Shown: piece by piece, positions 46,501 to 57,304 of the stretch
Numbering within the stretch: the stretch's first letter is position 1
Layout of the letters: every line of letters starts with the position of its first letter
Source: Planococcus citri
Lineage: Eukaryota; Arthropoda; Insecta; Hemiptera; Pseudococcidae
Direction of reading: 5' to 3'
DNA length: 64,000 bases
Assembly: GCF_950023065.1 (NCBI RefSeq)
Contig: NC_088678.1
Coordinates: forward strand, 43,080,580-43,144,579
Position numbers and translations under genes: made by a program
Notes under the pieces: generated by a model
Seen by the model: only the letters and a program-made list of their open reading frames with translations
What the model was told of the DNA's origin: nothing
The model's database searches: none

Positions 46501-49500
46501 TGTGACGATGTATATTTTAACAGGTTACAGAAATATAAATTTCGGTATAGAGCTACTCAATCGACACCATGTTTTTGAGTGAATTTATCGGCGGGGGGAG
46601 AGGGGCTGTGCAATTGCAAGCACTGAATAATGTCGATTTTATTCAAATCAAATTAAATTTTTTCATCGGTGAACCTTTGGCGAATTTCAATTTCAATTCC
46701 GGTAGGCTAAATAGGTTTTATCCGATCTCTCACGGAATGTTCGGATTCCATTTTGAAGATGGAGGGAAAAATAGTCCTCCTTGTAGTTTTTTTTTTTTTA
46801 CCAAAAAATGCCATAAATTCGTTATGAGGGCCCATTTCTAGCATGCAGCAGTTGATTTCAATTTTTGAAACCATTAATTGGACGAAATCTCAACGAGCTG
46901 AATGAAACCAGAAAACGCATAATTTGAAATTCTGAACGCCATTTATTAGATAAAAACCAGTTCCTGAAAAAACTGCTCCTTAAAATACTTGTCTCTGCAA
47001 AACTAATAACATTTCTCTGTTTAATATTTTGCATCTGTTCTTGCATAGCAGAAATACTAAAAACAGCAACTTTGTTTTAAATTTTTCAGGCAGAACGATG
47101 GATTTCACATTCGATATAAACCAAACACCACTAATCGGCAAACAAGTACCAAATAAGAACGATGGAGATAAATCCGAAGACATCTCTGTAATGTCTAGTC
47201 ATTACACTCACGATAACAGTGTTAATCAAACATCGGCCAATCATTCTGGAAATTCACCTCGTCGTTCTAGTTCTCTATCCCCTGCTGACAATGCAGCTAT
47301 CGGTTGGAAAAGACCATGGATGAGTCAGGTATTCTTTATTTCACTTAAAATTATAAGAAAAATTTTTTCAATAAAAATCTATAAAACCTTACAATTTTTT
47401 ATTTTAATTTTTGATTGCAGGGCCGAGTGCGAGAATGTCTGGTGAATTTACTAACTACCTGTGGCCAGCGAGTCGGATTACCGAAGAGTCCATCAGTAAG
47501 TATGGTTCGGTTTAGCATTACGGTTAGGGTCCTAAAATATACTACATCGGATGAACAAACCAAAGTACATATTAATTTGATTTTTATTTTTCATATAGGA
47601 AGATTTACTGTACTCGTTAAATAAGGTAAAACAATTAAAAATTAAGCCGTGTTTGTCGATTAAGCAGCATTTTCCCTTTTTTAAATGTGTTTTATTTATA
47701 CTCGTACTCGTACTTACCATTGATGGAAATTTTTTTGTTACTTTGAAAGTCGAATTAACGAATCGAAACACTGTAGCGCTGTAGATTTCTTTTTTTTTTT
47801 TTTAATACTTCGTAAATCGCTTAAAGTACATGTAGCGGAAAAATATGTACTCGTATGAAATCTATTTTTGTCGGAATTTTTCTAATACGTGCCATTGTCG
47901 CTCTATACATGATAACGCATCGTCATTTCATCGCCATTTAAGCATTTTTTTTACAGCCTTACTATATTTTCTCGTCCAGCCTATATTAACGTAATTATAC
48001 GTATGTACTCGTACTGGTAATTCGCTATACTACAATATGAGCAAAAGCAATGGTAGTATGATCATAATGTTTGTCGATCAAAAACACGCGCAGCACGATT
48101 CACTCGTTATAACCTTCTGAAATATTGATCGATAAACTATTACACGTGTCATCACCAGTTGCCTTTATACATTGGTTAATTTCATTGATACACTTTTCAC
48201 CGCTTTTTTCGTCTATTTTTTAATAAATGTTCGAAATACCATTCATAAGATCAATTTGGATGCTTTTTGCTGTATTTATGTTCGTTTTATGTGGTAGATT
48301 ATAAATTTCGTACTTGTATGTGCAGTATTTTTTGGGAGATTATACAGGGTGGTTGGTAAGTTGATATCTATCCGGTCGTGGGATTTGAATTTAACGAGAT
48401 ACTCATTCCATCCCCTCCGAAAAAATTAATAGGTTTCCTACTTTTCAAATTGGAGGAAAAAAATTATAATTTCAAACAAGTTTTTGACCATGCGAACAAA
48501 TGGTAGGTGCCTAGTTATCTATACTGAAAAGTGACGGGAAGGGAGTAGGGCTCTTGGTTGAATTCAAATCTTTCGTTGGGGTGAGATAGTCACTTTTCGA
48601 GCACCCTGTATGTTTTATCTGCTATGAGCATATTTTAAGGGCAAAAGGGATATAAAATCTGATGGTTTAAATTTATAAATGTTGATTTTTATATTTTCTT
48701 TCTATTGGAACACTGAAATATTTGTCTTTCTTTCACCGAGCAAATGGGTCTTGTGCTAGAAGATATAACGAATACGATAATTGTTTATTTTTTCATTTTA
48801 GGTTATATTCAGTCAAAGTTCGGATCTTTTGGAGAGGCAGTCAAGTATGGCCAGCAGTACAGAAGAAGTTTCTGCTCCAGATCTTTCGGTAGAATCTCGT
48901 CGTAATGAAAATGATCATTTTGGAGTATTCAAAGATTTCGATTTCTTGGAGTACGAAAGTGAAAGTGTTGAGGTAATTTATCGTTTTATTTTTGAAAAAG
49001 AACGTTGAAAAATGTAGGTACATTCTCTACGTATTTTCTCGATGTTTTAGGGTGAAAGCACCGATAACTTTAATTGGGGTGTACGTCGACGACCTCTTAG
49101 TGGAGCTGATTTCGATGGTGATCTCAACCTGGCATCTCAAGCTGCCGATAGTCTTAGTGAGAAAACTCCTTTGCTTACTATTAGAACGGTATGAAATTCT
49201 TCTAATACCTTCGGGAAATAAATAACCTATTCGATTGAAATGTATTTTAAAAATTTGGTGTGCTTTTTAGGGATGTGTCACCGGTGTCGATGATTCATCC
49301 GATGAAGAATTAGGATCAGAATCGCCGCTAGATGAAATTCCACCGTTATCATCTCATTTACACGATACTCAGAGCTCATCGTCGTCCATTCGCTTGCACG
49401 ATCACGAACGTAGAGATTCCGCCACCAGATCTGATATTTCGTAAGACTTTCATCCAATGATGATGATTTTTTTTTCATCGGCGATGACACTGGCTTTGTA

Positions 49501-50238
49501 AACTAACGCGAGTATTTTGCTTCATTTATAGTGATTCGAGTGTTGGAGATTTGGGTGATTTGACTCCCTGCAACACATCTCCAAATTTACCGGCTGTGAT
49601 GTCATTTCGATCGTTGCATCGAGACGATACAGAAGAAATGTGGAGGTTCCAGTTATGTCTTTTGTTCGAGCAAACTCCCAGTTCATCTTTGAATGTTTTC
49701 CATTTAATGTATAAGTTGATTAAAGTAAGAAATCATTTTAATTTCAAATGAACGTGGAATGATAATTAGGGTAATTCATGTCAAATTAGCATAGTTTTGG
49801 TCTCAAGTGCTCCGATTTTGCTCAACATTTTTCTGCAGGTAAAATTTCAAAAGTTTGAAGTTGAGCTTTTTTGGGACCTCAACTTTCTAACGCTTGTACA
49901 TATTTCAGATCAATTATTTAAACTAACGTGACCATCCTCCCAAGGTCGTCTGTCTGTCTGTCTGTCAGTCAGGCCTTGCAAGGTCATTGACCTATCTGTA
50001 CGGTTTCTCAAGGTCGTCTGCCTGTCTGTATGTCCGTTTGTTCTTCTGAGGTCATTGACCTATCTGTCTGGTTTCTTGAGGTCACCGACCGGGACCTTAA
50101 GAGGCCAAACAGACGTCGAGTCGATGTCCTTGAGAGGCTCGATGGGGAGGTGGATGACCTCTAAAAGACTGACAGGCATGCTGATGACCTTGGGGGACCA
50201 GATTTGATTGAAGTTGTTTGTCTATCCGTCCTTCTGTT

Positions 50239-50275
<37 letters not shown>

Positions 50276-51569
50276 TTTGGAATACCTGAACACAAAACCG
50301 AGCTAATTTGACGTAGAATTACTCATTATTACCTAAAAAGCTTTTTTCATCACTGGATCTTTTTAACTCTTTATCCATTTTTTCGCAGGATGTAGTCAGT
50401 AAAAGTATCTCGGTTACTCACAGCGTATGCAATTTATTATCAGAATTCGAAGGCAGTACTTTGTTGCAAACACATTTGACCACCTTAACTTGTATATTAG
50501 CTGCTCGAGCTCATCCTATTTTCGTGTGGTTCAATACAAATACGATACCGTTGACAGAAACTTTGAAATTCGGTCTCATGCAGCTGAAAGAACACTTGGA
50601 CACATTTCTAGATAGGAAAGATCAAGCTAATGAGGTAAAATTTCAATTACAGTTTCGAAAATATTAACCTACTGGTTCGAAAATACAATTAAATATGATG
50701 GACGAATGTTTCAGTGTATGGAAACTTTGAAAGCGATCTTAAAATTACAACAGTTACGCGACGAAAGCGTAGGAACTGAATTAATCAACGAAGAATCCGT
50801 CGTTGATATCGGAAAAGCGCTATATAAATTTCATATCCAATTATTACTATTATTAGAGACTGCTAATAAGATGTATAATTCTTTGATCGCTGCAGCTAAT
50901 CAAGCTCAGGTACATTTTTTCGTACTAATCACCCGTTAAACTCGATGTAGGTAGACATTTTAATGTTGGTTTGTTCACAGTTGGAGAATGTTTCTCAAGA
51001 AATAATCGTTATTAGAAAAGCGTTAACGAAAGCTCACGATGAATACTCGGATTTAAGCGAAGATGGTACTCCATCGCCTCAGTTACTCTTTTCTGATCAG
51101 TCGGATTCGACAATGTTGCAATTTCTGCAAGAGAACAAATGGTCTTCTGCGTTGAAATTTATTAGGCACAATAGGTACCTACAATAAACCGCTAAATTAG
51201 ACGTTTTCGAAATGCGTAACTTTATTTTTCCATTTTAGGATAACTTGGTTGAATGAGTTAATATCGTCTAGTCCCGATGATGAAGATGATGTGATAAATG
51301 TTCTCACCATATATTGCACTCACCTCACTGAGAAAAAACCAGGTAATGAAATAAAATACCTAACCCTGTTCTCAGTTGGTGTTTCAGAATCAAAAATTAA
51401 TTCTTAAATTTACAATTCAATTTCAGATGCGTTCGTTATGATCGATGATGATGATCTTGCGAGTATTCATAGTAGCTTAATGGACGAGCTGATGCAATTA
51501 TTGGTATCGCTTAACGAAACTGAATCGAAAATCAAAGAACAGAAAGAGAAGAATTACGCATCTCACTGA
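37523..51569 (+). CDS. fry: Furry, C-terminal half (5' exons not in window)
   Basis: Furry is a giant scaffold that works with NDR/Trc kinases and Mob in cell morphogenesis, hair and dendrite patterning. The exons encode its conserved stretches (NETLDLLLSTTYCCSQTHLS, LHPELTMPMFS, ARPDRLLDEMLTELQTVETL, TETPPYYRLTSMRK), to the stop at 51569. Exons: 37523-37660, 38176-38312, 39041-39145, 42282-42416, 42502-42782, 42926-43046, 43118-43296, 43388-43674, 43756-43842, 44092-44230, 44335-44545, 44638-44736, 44818-45118, 45183-45505, 45583-45780, 45857-46024, 46115-46246, 46329-46497, 47090-47328, 47421-47495, 48802-48972, 49051-49188, 49271-49440, 49532-49724, 50389-50634, 50715-50909, 50981-51174, 51239-51342, 51427-51569. 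All introns are GT-AG and the phases join without a stop, giving 1691 residues after a split first codon. About half of an insect Furry (roughly 3400 residues) is missing upstream. Confidence 0.93.
39831..40221. mobile_element. MITE-like insertion in furry intron, 40-bp perfect TIRs
   Basis: The 40 bases at 39831-39870 (starting ATATGAAGAGTGATATTCCA) are the exact reverse complement of 40182-40221. A third, diverged copy of the inner part (ttccaaaacgcgctttgtcc) lies near 40006. The element is 391 bp, non-coding, and sits in the 3.1-kb intron 39146-42281. No flanking duplication was settled. Confidence 0.7.
47599..47625 (+). CDS. fry: Candidate 27-base furry microexon
   Basis: TTTTTCATATAG precedes and GTAAAA follows a 27-base stretch that would add nine residues, EDLLYSLNK. 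The flanking exons (ending 47495 and starting 48802) are both in phase 0, so inclusion or skipping keeps the frame. This fits an alternatively spliced microexon, but the proof would be transcript data. I do not recall this peptide in other Furry proteins. Confidence 0.4.
48342..48611. mobile_element. Small MITE with ATACAGGGTG/CACCCTGTAT ends in furry intron
   Basis: A 270-bp segment bounded by the 10-base inverted repeat ATACAGGGTG (48342) and CACCCTGTAT (ending 48611). The same terminal word occurs alone near 18217 and 31750, so it is a dispersed family. There is no coding capacity. Confidence 0.6.
49771..50322. mobile_element. Inverted-repeat element with CTGT tract in furry intron
   Basis: GTAATTCATGTCAAATTAGC at 49771 pairs with the reverse complement of 50302-50322, with one inserted base and one mismatch. 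Weaker pairing continues inwards (AGTTTTG against CAAAACC). The interior is rich in TCTGTCTG words and in ggtcattgacctatctg repeats. It looks like a non-autonomous DNA transposon that has accumulated simple sequence. Confidence 0.5.
50243..50271 (+). repeat. (TGTC)n microsatellite
   Basis: About seven TGTC units in a row inside the inverted-repeat element of the furry intron. The tract is expected to be length-variable. Confidence 0.8.
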
Positions 51570-51618
51570 TATTCCTTATTTATCAATTTTTTTATCTATC
51601 ATATTTTATTTTTTTTGT

Positions 51619-51624
51619 AATAAA
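51619..51624 (+). terminator. fry: furry polyadenylation signal AATAAA
   Basis: AATAAA lies 50 bases after the furry stop and is followed by a T-rich stretch, the usual layout for a short 3' UTR. Confidence 0.6.
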
Positions 51625-51629
51625 TATCC

Positions 51630-52242
51630 TCATTTTCTGTGTTTTCAAATATTTTGCGAATATTTTTACAAGTTAGTAGTTACAACGTTATCTATATGGA
51701 TTTTTTCAAAAAAATTAGCAAAAAACACATCAATTTACCATCGAACGTATAAAATATATTTTAAAATATCTCTGTACTGAGTTTAACATTAAAACCATGA
51801 AATTAAAACAATAACATCGAATAACAGAAGATAAATTCATAATTTTCGATGAGATAAAAATTATTTACACAGGAATAAAAGAAAGTTTTCACACCAAAAA
51901 ACAAAATTATATAATATGAGAGAGAGTTTCATCTTCATCTATACACGAATAAAAATACCTTAAGGTTATTAAATAATAATCGAAATGAACCACTAATATG
52001 ACTACAACCTAGAGCGCGTGGTATTCAAAAAAATAAAAGGCATCAGTCGAGACGTTTTTATAAAATGGTAAATTGACCTCACGAATAAGGTAACGTTAAA
52101 TAGGACCGAAGAATTTGTGCGTTTTACGCGTATTCTCAAAATTCAAAGCAAATTACCTAAAATTTACTTGTTTCCTTTTAGGACGTGTAAGGATAAATCT
52201 ACAAAGCGATTTGACAACGAGATGAGACAAGATGAAAAAAAT
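51630..52242. other. Convergent 3' region between furry and Mtch2
   Basis: AT-rich, no gene. It should hold the Mtch2 3' UTR on the minus strand. The two genes end 673 bases apart, so their 3' UTRs may overlap. Confidence 0.5.
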
Positions 52243-53628
52243 TTAATCTCTCTTTAATAATAAATTATGGTAACCGGAGGAGTAAACGTGAGGTCCGCGA
52301 TAATATCGGAAAAACATCGACGATCCTCTGCTCAGCTGATCAGTGCGAGATAAGTGACGCCAACATTCAACCCAAGAATAATAAATAGGCATTTGAGGAG
52401 GGTTACCAGCAGCCAAACTATAAAAGAATGATTCATTAGGTAACTCGGATTTTTTTTCGTCCATAAAGAATGATGTAATATTTACCCGCAATTGTTCACA
52501 GCCATACAAGTACTAACAACGTGGAAAGGATAGGTGAAGGCAGTGCCAACGAGCTGGAAACAAAATGTAATGAATTACTAACCTATAATTTCTACTCAAA
52601 CGTTGTAATCTACTCGAATTGAACTTACTGCAATTGGAATACCACTGAACTTCATAACTTCGTCGTCTTTAATGGTATTTTTAGCAACAAATATACAGGT
52701 ATTGACCAACACAGTGAAAATAATTTCACCAAGTAATCTAGGTATTAATCCACTGAAGAATCCTAAGATGCCATCCGTACGGTAAATCTCAGCAATCGAT
52801 GAGAAAATGCCACTGGAATGTTTAAATGAATAAATAAACGTGTGAAATAATAATTATAAGAAGTTGTGATTTTACAAATCCAACCTATAATGATCTTCTC
52901 CGCCAACAAACTGCGCCATAACTCTAAGTGTAATAACATGTAAAGGATGACTAGCAACAACGCCAGCAATCTTGCCACTCAGTTCAACCAACGTATCACG
53001 CCATAAAGTAACCCACCTAAAGCGAAAGGATTACCGGAAGGTTAATTACTGAAAAGGAACGATGATGCGATTGGAATTCCAAGTCCAAACTCACTTGTCA
53101 GTTTGGCTGAATTCGTCTTCTGGTAAAAATGAAATAAATTTGTAGGAATATCGACTAGTCGCATCACTAACGGTTTTGCAGGTGACCAAGTTGACTGAAT
53201 TGGCTAATAGCCTCGTGGTCAAGCCTCGGTAACATCCCCGAAAACCATCAACCGCTTTAATATACTTGACTGCAAAAAATGAGATGATGTACCGATGAAT
53301 GAGCTATGTACCTGATTCAGGTTGAATCATGAATATCAATTATAATGAAAGTTTTACCATAATCGATGACATTGGGTAATCCAAGTGCAGGTTTTTGGAA
53401 TAGAGTTCTCGTTGGATAAGGAGCTATAGGTTCGTGACCAAGCTGCAAAAATCAATAAGTAAAATTCGTAATTCGTATTAGAGTTATGTAGACTCCAAGT
53501 TTCAAATACCAAATGACAATACGTACTTGAATCAACACTTTGGCATATTCAAAAGGATGTGATGCTGTGTTAAGGGCAAGTCTAAAGGTTACATTTGCCC
53601 ACAGTGGGTTGTCGTCCTTTCCGGTCAT
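52243..53628 (-). CDS. Mtch2: Mitochondrial carrier homolog 2 (outer-membrane insertase)
   Basis: Seven coding exons on the minus strand: 53628-53527, 53442-53358, 53269-53095, 53016-52885, 52812-52629, 52553-52486, 52417-52243. Together they give 306 residues, the usual MTCH2 length (human 303). It is a divergent SLC25-fold protein of the mitochondrial outer membrane. In mammals it inserts tail-anchored helical proteins and takes part in apoptosis and lipid homeostasis. Family signs are SHPFEYAKVLIQLGHEPI, GCYRGLTTRLLAN, SHPLHVITLRVMAQFVG, GILGFFSGLIPRLLGE, MAVNNCGLAAGNPPQMPIY and LSRGSSMFFR. The carrier signature PxDxxK/R is degenerate, as is normal for MTCH. The start ATG at 53628 lies in an exon that opens at an acceptor near 53650, so there is an upstream non-coding exon. 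The last intron is only 68 bases. Confidence 0.93.
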
Positions 53629-53650
53629 ATTTGTCAAATTTATTATTCGC

Positions 53651-54354
53651 CTGAATTGAAGTTTAAAATAAATGAAACTTTAACTTTAAAAAACAAATTA
53701 AATGAACTTTTTATTCAATTATTTGCGTGCCTTTATATCACAATACTGACGAGATCACATTCAAAAACACGGTAAAGGCGAATGTTCAAAAAAAAATTAT
53801 ACCCACAAAATTGTGGCAACGTACTAAACTGCGAATGAAACCGGTTACTAAAATTATTTACTGACAAATTTACATAAAACTTTTTAAGTCAATTTGTCAA
53901 GAAATCACAACAGACAGAAACACGCATCGTAAAAAATTGAAGCAAAATTTTCTTCAACCACTCACATGTGGAGAAGTGGGGTAAAGGGAGGTAATTAGCA
54001 AGGGAAATTTTGATCCCACTCTTATTATTTTTTAATCTTTATTTTGCGAATTTAATCGTGTTTCAAAGTGAATTAAATTATTTTCAATTCGTTCAATTTC
54101 ACTCAAAACTATCGGAGGCTTTTTATTGCTTGATTTGGAGGAAAAAACTGAAAAATTTCATTCATTTTGAAGTGTTTGCCAAATTTAAAACGAAATTTGA
54201 ATTGTTACGTTGGTAAAAATGTTCCAATATTTTGATAACAAAATCCGCTTATCAAATTTTTAATTTTTCATTTCATTTCATCAGATTTTGATTTTTTTAA
54301 AATCTAGCTATGGATATTGGATAATAATAAAAATCGTTAGTTCTACCCTTGAAA
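53651..54354. promoter_or_regulatory. Divergent promoter region between Mtch2 and CMC1, with a 4-codon uORF
   Basis: About 700 bases between two genes transcribed away from each other. It should contain the Mtch2 first exon and both promoters. In the CMC1 leader, an upstream ATG at 54310 opens a four-codon frame that ends with TAA at 54324, 30 bases before the real start. I see no clear TATA box. Confidence 0.4.
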
Positions 54355-54998
54355 ATGGGGAAATATGATTTCGAAGAAATCGTAAAGGCCGTTCAGGGCA
54401 AAGGATATGCCGGAGATAGAGGAACGTACAACAAAGGTTACCATGGCTTAGGTACATCTCTATCCAATAATCTTTCCATAAAAGCAAAATGCACTTGAAT
54501 AAATTGAAAATATTGATTTTTCAGGAGATCCTGATGATAAATCATTGAACGAAATGGAACTGAAAATTGCCATTCCATCTTGGGAAACAGATATAATACA
54601 TCGCGAATATTGTAATATTGAAAATCAAGGTAGGTCACGTAATTGCAAAAAATGATAATGTAGCAGTGATCTTCATGAAGCAATGTCCGTTTGCAGAATA
54701 TCAAAAATGTCGCGATAGCTCTTCTTTTTACAAACGATTTTACGTGTGTTCCGATCAAAAACTTAAGTTGAATAATTGTACCGAACACTGGAAGAATAAG
54801 GTTGATCTGAGAGAGCAAGCAACTGCTGAATATTTAGAAGAAAGAAGACTATTCAGAAGTACAGGATTATCTAAACAAGAAAGAGAAGCTAAAACGACCC
54901 GAGCAGATACATTAGTCAACAAAATTAGGTCCTATGTACTCAGTGAAGAGGATATGAAGAAATATAGAGAAAATGCAGAGAAACATAAAGTAAATTAG
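54355..54998 (+). CDS. Cmc1: COX assembly mitochondrial protein, CMC1 type (twin CX9C)
   Basis: Three exons: 54355-54451, 54525-54629, 54697-54998, giving 167 residues. The twin CX9C pair is exact: YC-NIENQEYQK-C, then VC-SDQKLKLNN-C. The first pair spans the exon 2/3 junction. CMC1 proteins are imported into the intermembrane space and oxidised by the Mia40 relay, and they help early assembly of cytochrome c oxidase. The following ATAEYLEERRLFRSTGLSK matches the CMC1 segment after the second helix. The protein is longer than human CMC1 (106 residues), with an unusual Gly-rich N-terminus (GKGYAGDRGTYNKGYHGLGD) and a charged C-terminal tail. Another twin-CX9C family member is possible but less likely. 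The ATG at 54355 has A at -3. Confidence 0.8.
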
Positions 54999-55035
54999 TG
55001 TTTATTATGAATTTTTTGTTTTTATAAATTAAAAT

Positions 55036-55041
55036 AATAAA
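55036..55041 (+). terminator. Cmc1: CMC1 polyadenylation signal AATAAA
   Basis: AATAAA 38 bases after the CMC1 stop. It lies 160 bases from the convergent OCIAD1 stop. Confidence 0.6.
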
Positions 55042-55202
55042 ATCTACAACTTGAATTTCAACTTTAGTGTTTTGATCAATAAGCCTAATTTGGCAGCGTG
55101 GATATCATTCCTATACAAACGAAACCAGTTCCGATAACAATTCGTGTTCAGCACAATTCGAAGTTCAATTTGTACTTCAATAATAAGTAAAATCACATGA
55201 TA

Positions 55203-56577
55203 CTATTTTTCAACAACATCTCCATATAGATTTTTTCGTTGAGGAGGTAATTTGGGTTGTGTGGTGTATAACTGAGCTGCATCTTGAGCCTGAGGTGATT
55301 GAATAGGCTGCGTTGGTGGGGGTGGCCTAGCAGAAGGTCCCATGTCTCGAGAACCTGCTGGTGGAGGAGCAAATGAACCACCATAACCAGCGTAATCATC
55401 TAAAGGTCCGCTCCTAAAAACAAAAAAATTCAAAATGAGATAAAATTTTCAATGTACGTTTACGTTTATGGCACTCGAACTTATTTATTTACCTATATAA
55501 TTTTCTTCTGTTATCATATTCTTCACGATTTTTCATACGTAATTCGTCGTATGACACCGAGTGAGAAGGTGGAGGTATTGGTAACTGCTCAGTTTCACTA
55601 TCGAGATCTGCAGAAAGTATTAATATATAAATCACTCAAAAAATTAATCATTCAATTCGGGCAGTTTTTGATGAAGATCTACAATTAGCCTACTTGATCT
55701 AAGCGGATCATCAAACGAATCGTAAGGTCTATCGGTATCTAATTCTGCGATTGATTTCGCTTCACTTTGTTGTAAATTTCCGCCAATGTAAGGCATAGCA
55801 TAACTCATTGATGCATCGTTGTATACCCTGGTTAAAGACATATTATTCATTAGAAACTTTCTTAACGCGAATATCGTACATTCTAAAATAATACTGACCC
55901 TTCGCCAAGTGACGAGAGCACACTTTCTTTGCTTTTTCGCCGTGCTAAAACCGCTTCTTTTAGCCTACCACCTGGCAGCGCTAGGATTTTCTCTTCACAT
56001 TTATTTTTATACGAAAGCTTACCACCTATAAATCCTAGAATTAAACCTATCGCGACTTTCGGCGTCGCTCCATACTTGGGATGCGCCTTGGAATAACCTA
56101 AATTCAAACACCAGTTAATAAACGAATACGCATCGAGTAAGTGAAAAAAATCAAAACAAATCGTAAAATTTACCCAGATGAACTCCATAATACGCTCCTA
56201 AACCTAAGGCAGTCATAAATGGCAGGCATCTGCCGTAGAAACTTTCTCGATTACATTGTTTCAGTACTTGAAGTTCTTCTCTTGAAAACTTATACGGCTA
56301 ATTGATCAAATACACAATGTATTATTATTCAATCTACATCAAAATTAATCGCATTGAGCTACTTTCAACTTACACCTTCGAATTGTGTTTGTGGATCTTG
56401 CATACCGTAAGGACCGGCACCATAAGGACCACGGGGTGCGCCATAAGGACCAAATGCACCAGCACCATAAGGACCTTGTGGTCCTGGAGGGTATGGACCC
56501 GCAGGACCTGCACCATACGGGCCTGCAGGACCTGGAGGTACAGGTTTTCGAACGTTGCTTTCATCGGGATAACTCAT
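55203..56577 (-). CDS. OCIAD1: OCIA domain-containing protein 1
   Basis: Six coding exons on the minus strand: 56577-56374, 56297-56174, 56097-55899, 55827-55694, 55607-55493, 55413-55203, giving 328 residues. The OCIA domain is clear around residues 69-160: SREELQVLKQCNRESFYGRC, then the hydrophobic LPFMTALGLGAYYGVHLGY, HPKYGATPKVAIGLILGFIGG and the K-x-SYKNKCEEKIL segment. OCIAD1 proteins are small helical membrane proteins of mitochondria and endosomes, linked to complex III assembly, electron-transport tuning and Notch/STAT signalling (asrij in fly). The N-terminus carries a GPYGAGP-like Pro/Gly/Tyr repeat of about 50 residues. The C-terminus is Pro/Gln-rich and ends RKNLYGDVVEK, similar to the conserved NKYGDV end of the family. 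The upstream acceptor near 56600 implies a 5' non-coding exon. Confidence 0.9.
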
Positions 56578-56930
56578 AGTGAACAGGACTTGGAAAACTA
56601 GTAAAAATCTCGAGGATAGGAACTTAAAGAAATGCACAAACAGGAGTATTGCTTGTAATACGCATTAATTAAAAGAATTATTACCTTTATAGTAAAATAA
56701 CCATAATTATTTTAACCGGTAATGAAAATTTTTCACGAACTTATCAATCATTATCACTCAATGTGATGAAATTTTTCAACGATTTATATCGCGAAAATCC
56801 TGGATAACGCAACTTGCAGAGGGAGCTTTTTAAAATATTCTATAGAGTGCGCACTAATCGAGGTGTTTTTTTTTTGAAAAACTATCCAGTTTTCACGAAA
56901 CATGGTTAAAATTTTTTATGAGAATTCTTG
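56578..56930. other. 5' flank of OCIAD1
   Basis: No coding sequence. It likely contains the OCIAD1 first exon and core promoter on the minus strand. Confidence 0.4.
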
Positions 56931-56941
56931 TGCGCATGCGC
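56931..56941. promoter_or_regulatory. Palindromic NRF-1/Ewg-type motif TGCGCATGCGC
   Basis: An exact match to the NRF-1 core consensus, about 350 bases upstream of the OCIAD1 start. NRF-1 (Ewg in fly) drives nuclear genes for mitochondrial proteins and often sits in bidirectional promoters, which fits the neighbourhood. No binding data. Confidence 0.4.
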
Positions 56942-57049
56942 TTGTCCACCGCGCATTTCCATTCCGTTGGAAAAATCTAACAGGTATCTCCGCAGTTTTT
57001 GTTGATATTTCAGTTGTGATTGCTGGAAGTAGTACGTCCGTGGCGTTGT

Positions 57050-57304
57050 ATCGTATTTCATTGCGCAGGTTAAGAAAACAGTGTAATCTATAAATTGTGC
57101 GTTATTTTTGTATTATTATTCTACATCGTATGTGTGAAAATTTTACCTTACTGCGCGTAAAAATTAAATATTCAAATTACCGCGAAAATTGTGCGTTATG
57201 GTGGAAATCTTCGCGTGTAAAATTGTGTGATTCTTCAATTTTCATCGTGATAGAAGCAACCGTACGTTGATAATTTTGCGGAGCAAATAAATATTTAATG
57301 CTAG
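57050..57304 (+). ncRNA. Possible non-coding first exon of a rightward gene
   Basis: The strong donor CTAG|GTAAGT at 57304/57305 follows a GC-richer, stop-filled stretch just right of the NRF-1-like motif. This is how a 5' UTR exon of a plus-strand gene would look. No coding exon follows within the window, so the gene, if real, has a first intron longer than 6 kb. The left edge is arbitrary. Confidence 0.2.

Noticed and set aside
52243..52509. 88-codon minus-strand frame as a single exon of Mtch2
   Set aside because: Its first 31 codons run through a 68-base intron in another frame. Family alignment (MAVNNCG-LAAGNPP) requires splicing at 52486/52417.
54355..54998. NDUFB10 or NDUFB7 as the identity of the twin-CX9C gene
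   Set aside because: The cysteine spacing is a clean twin CX9C, followed by a YLEERRLFRSTG segment as in CMC1. The N- and C-terminal parts do not match NDUFB10 or NDUFB7.
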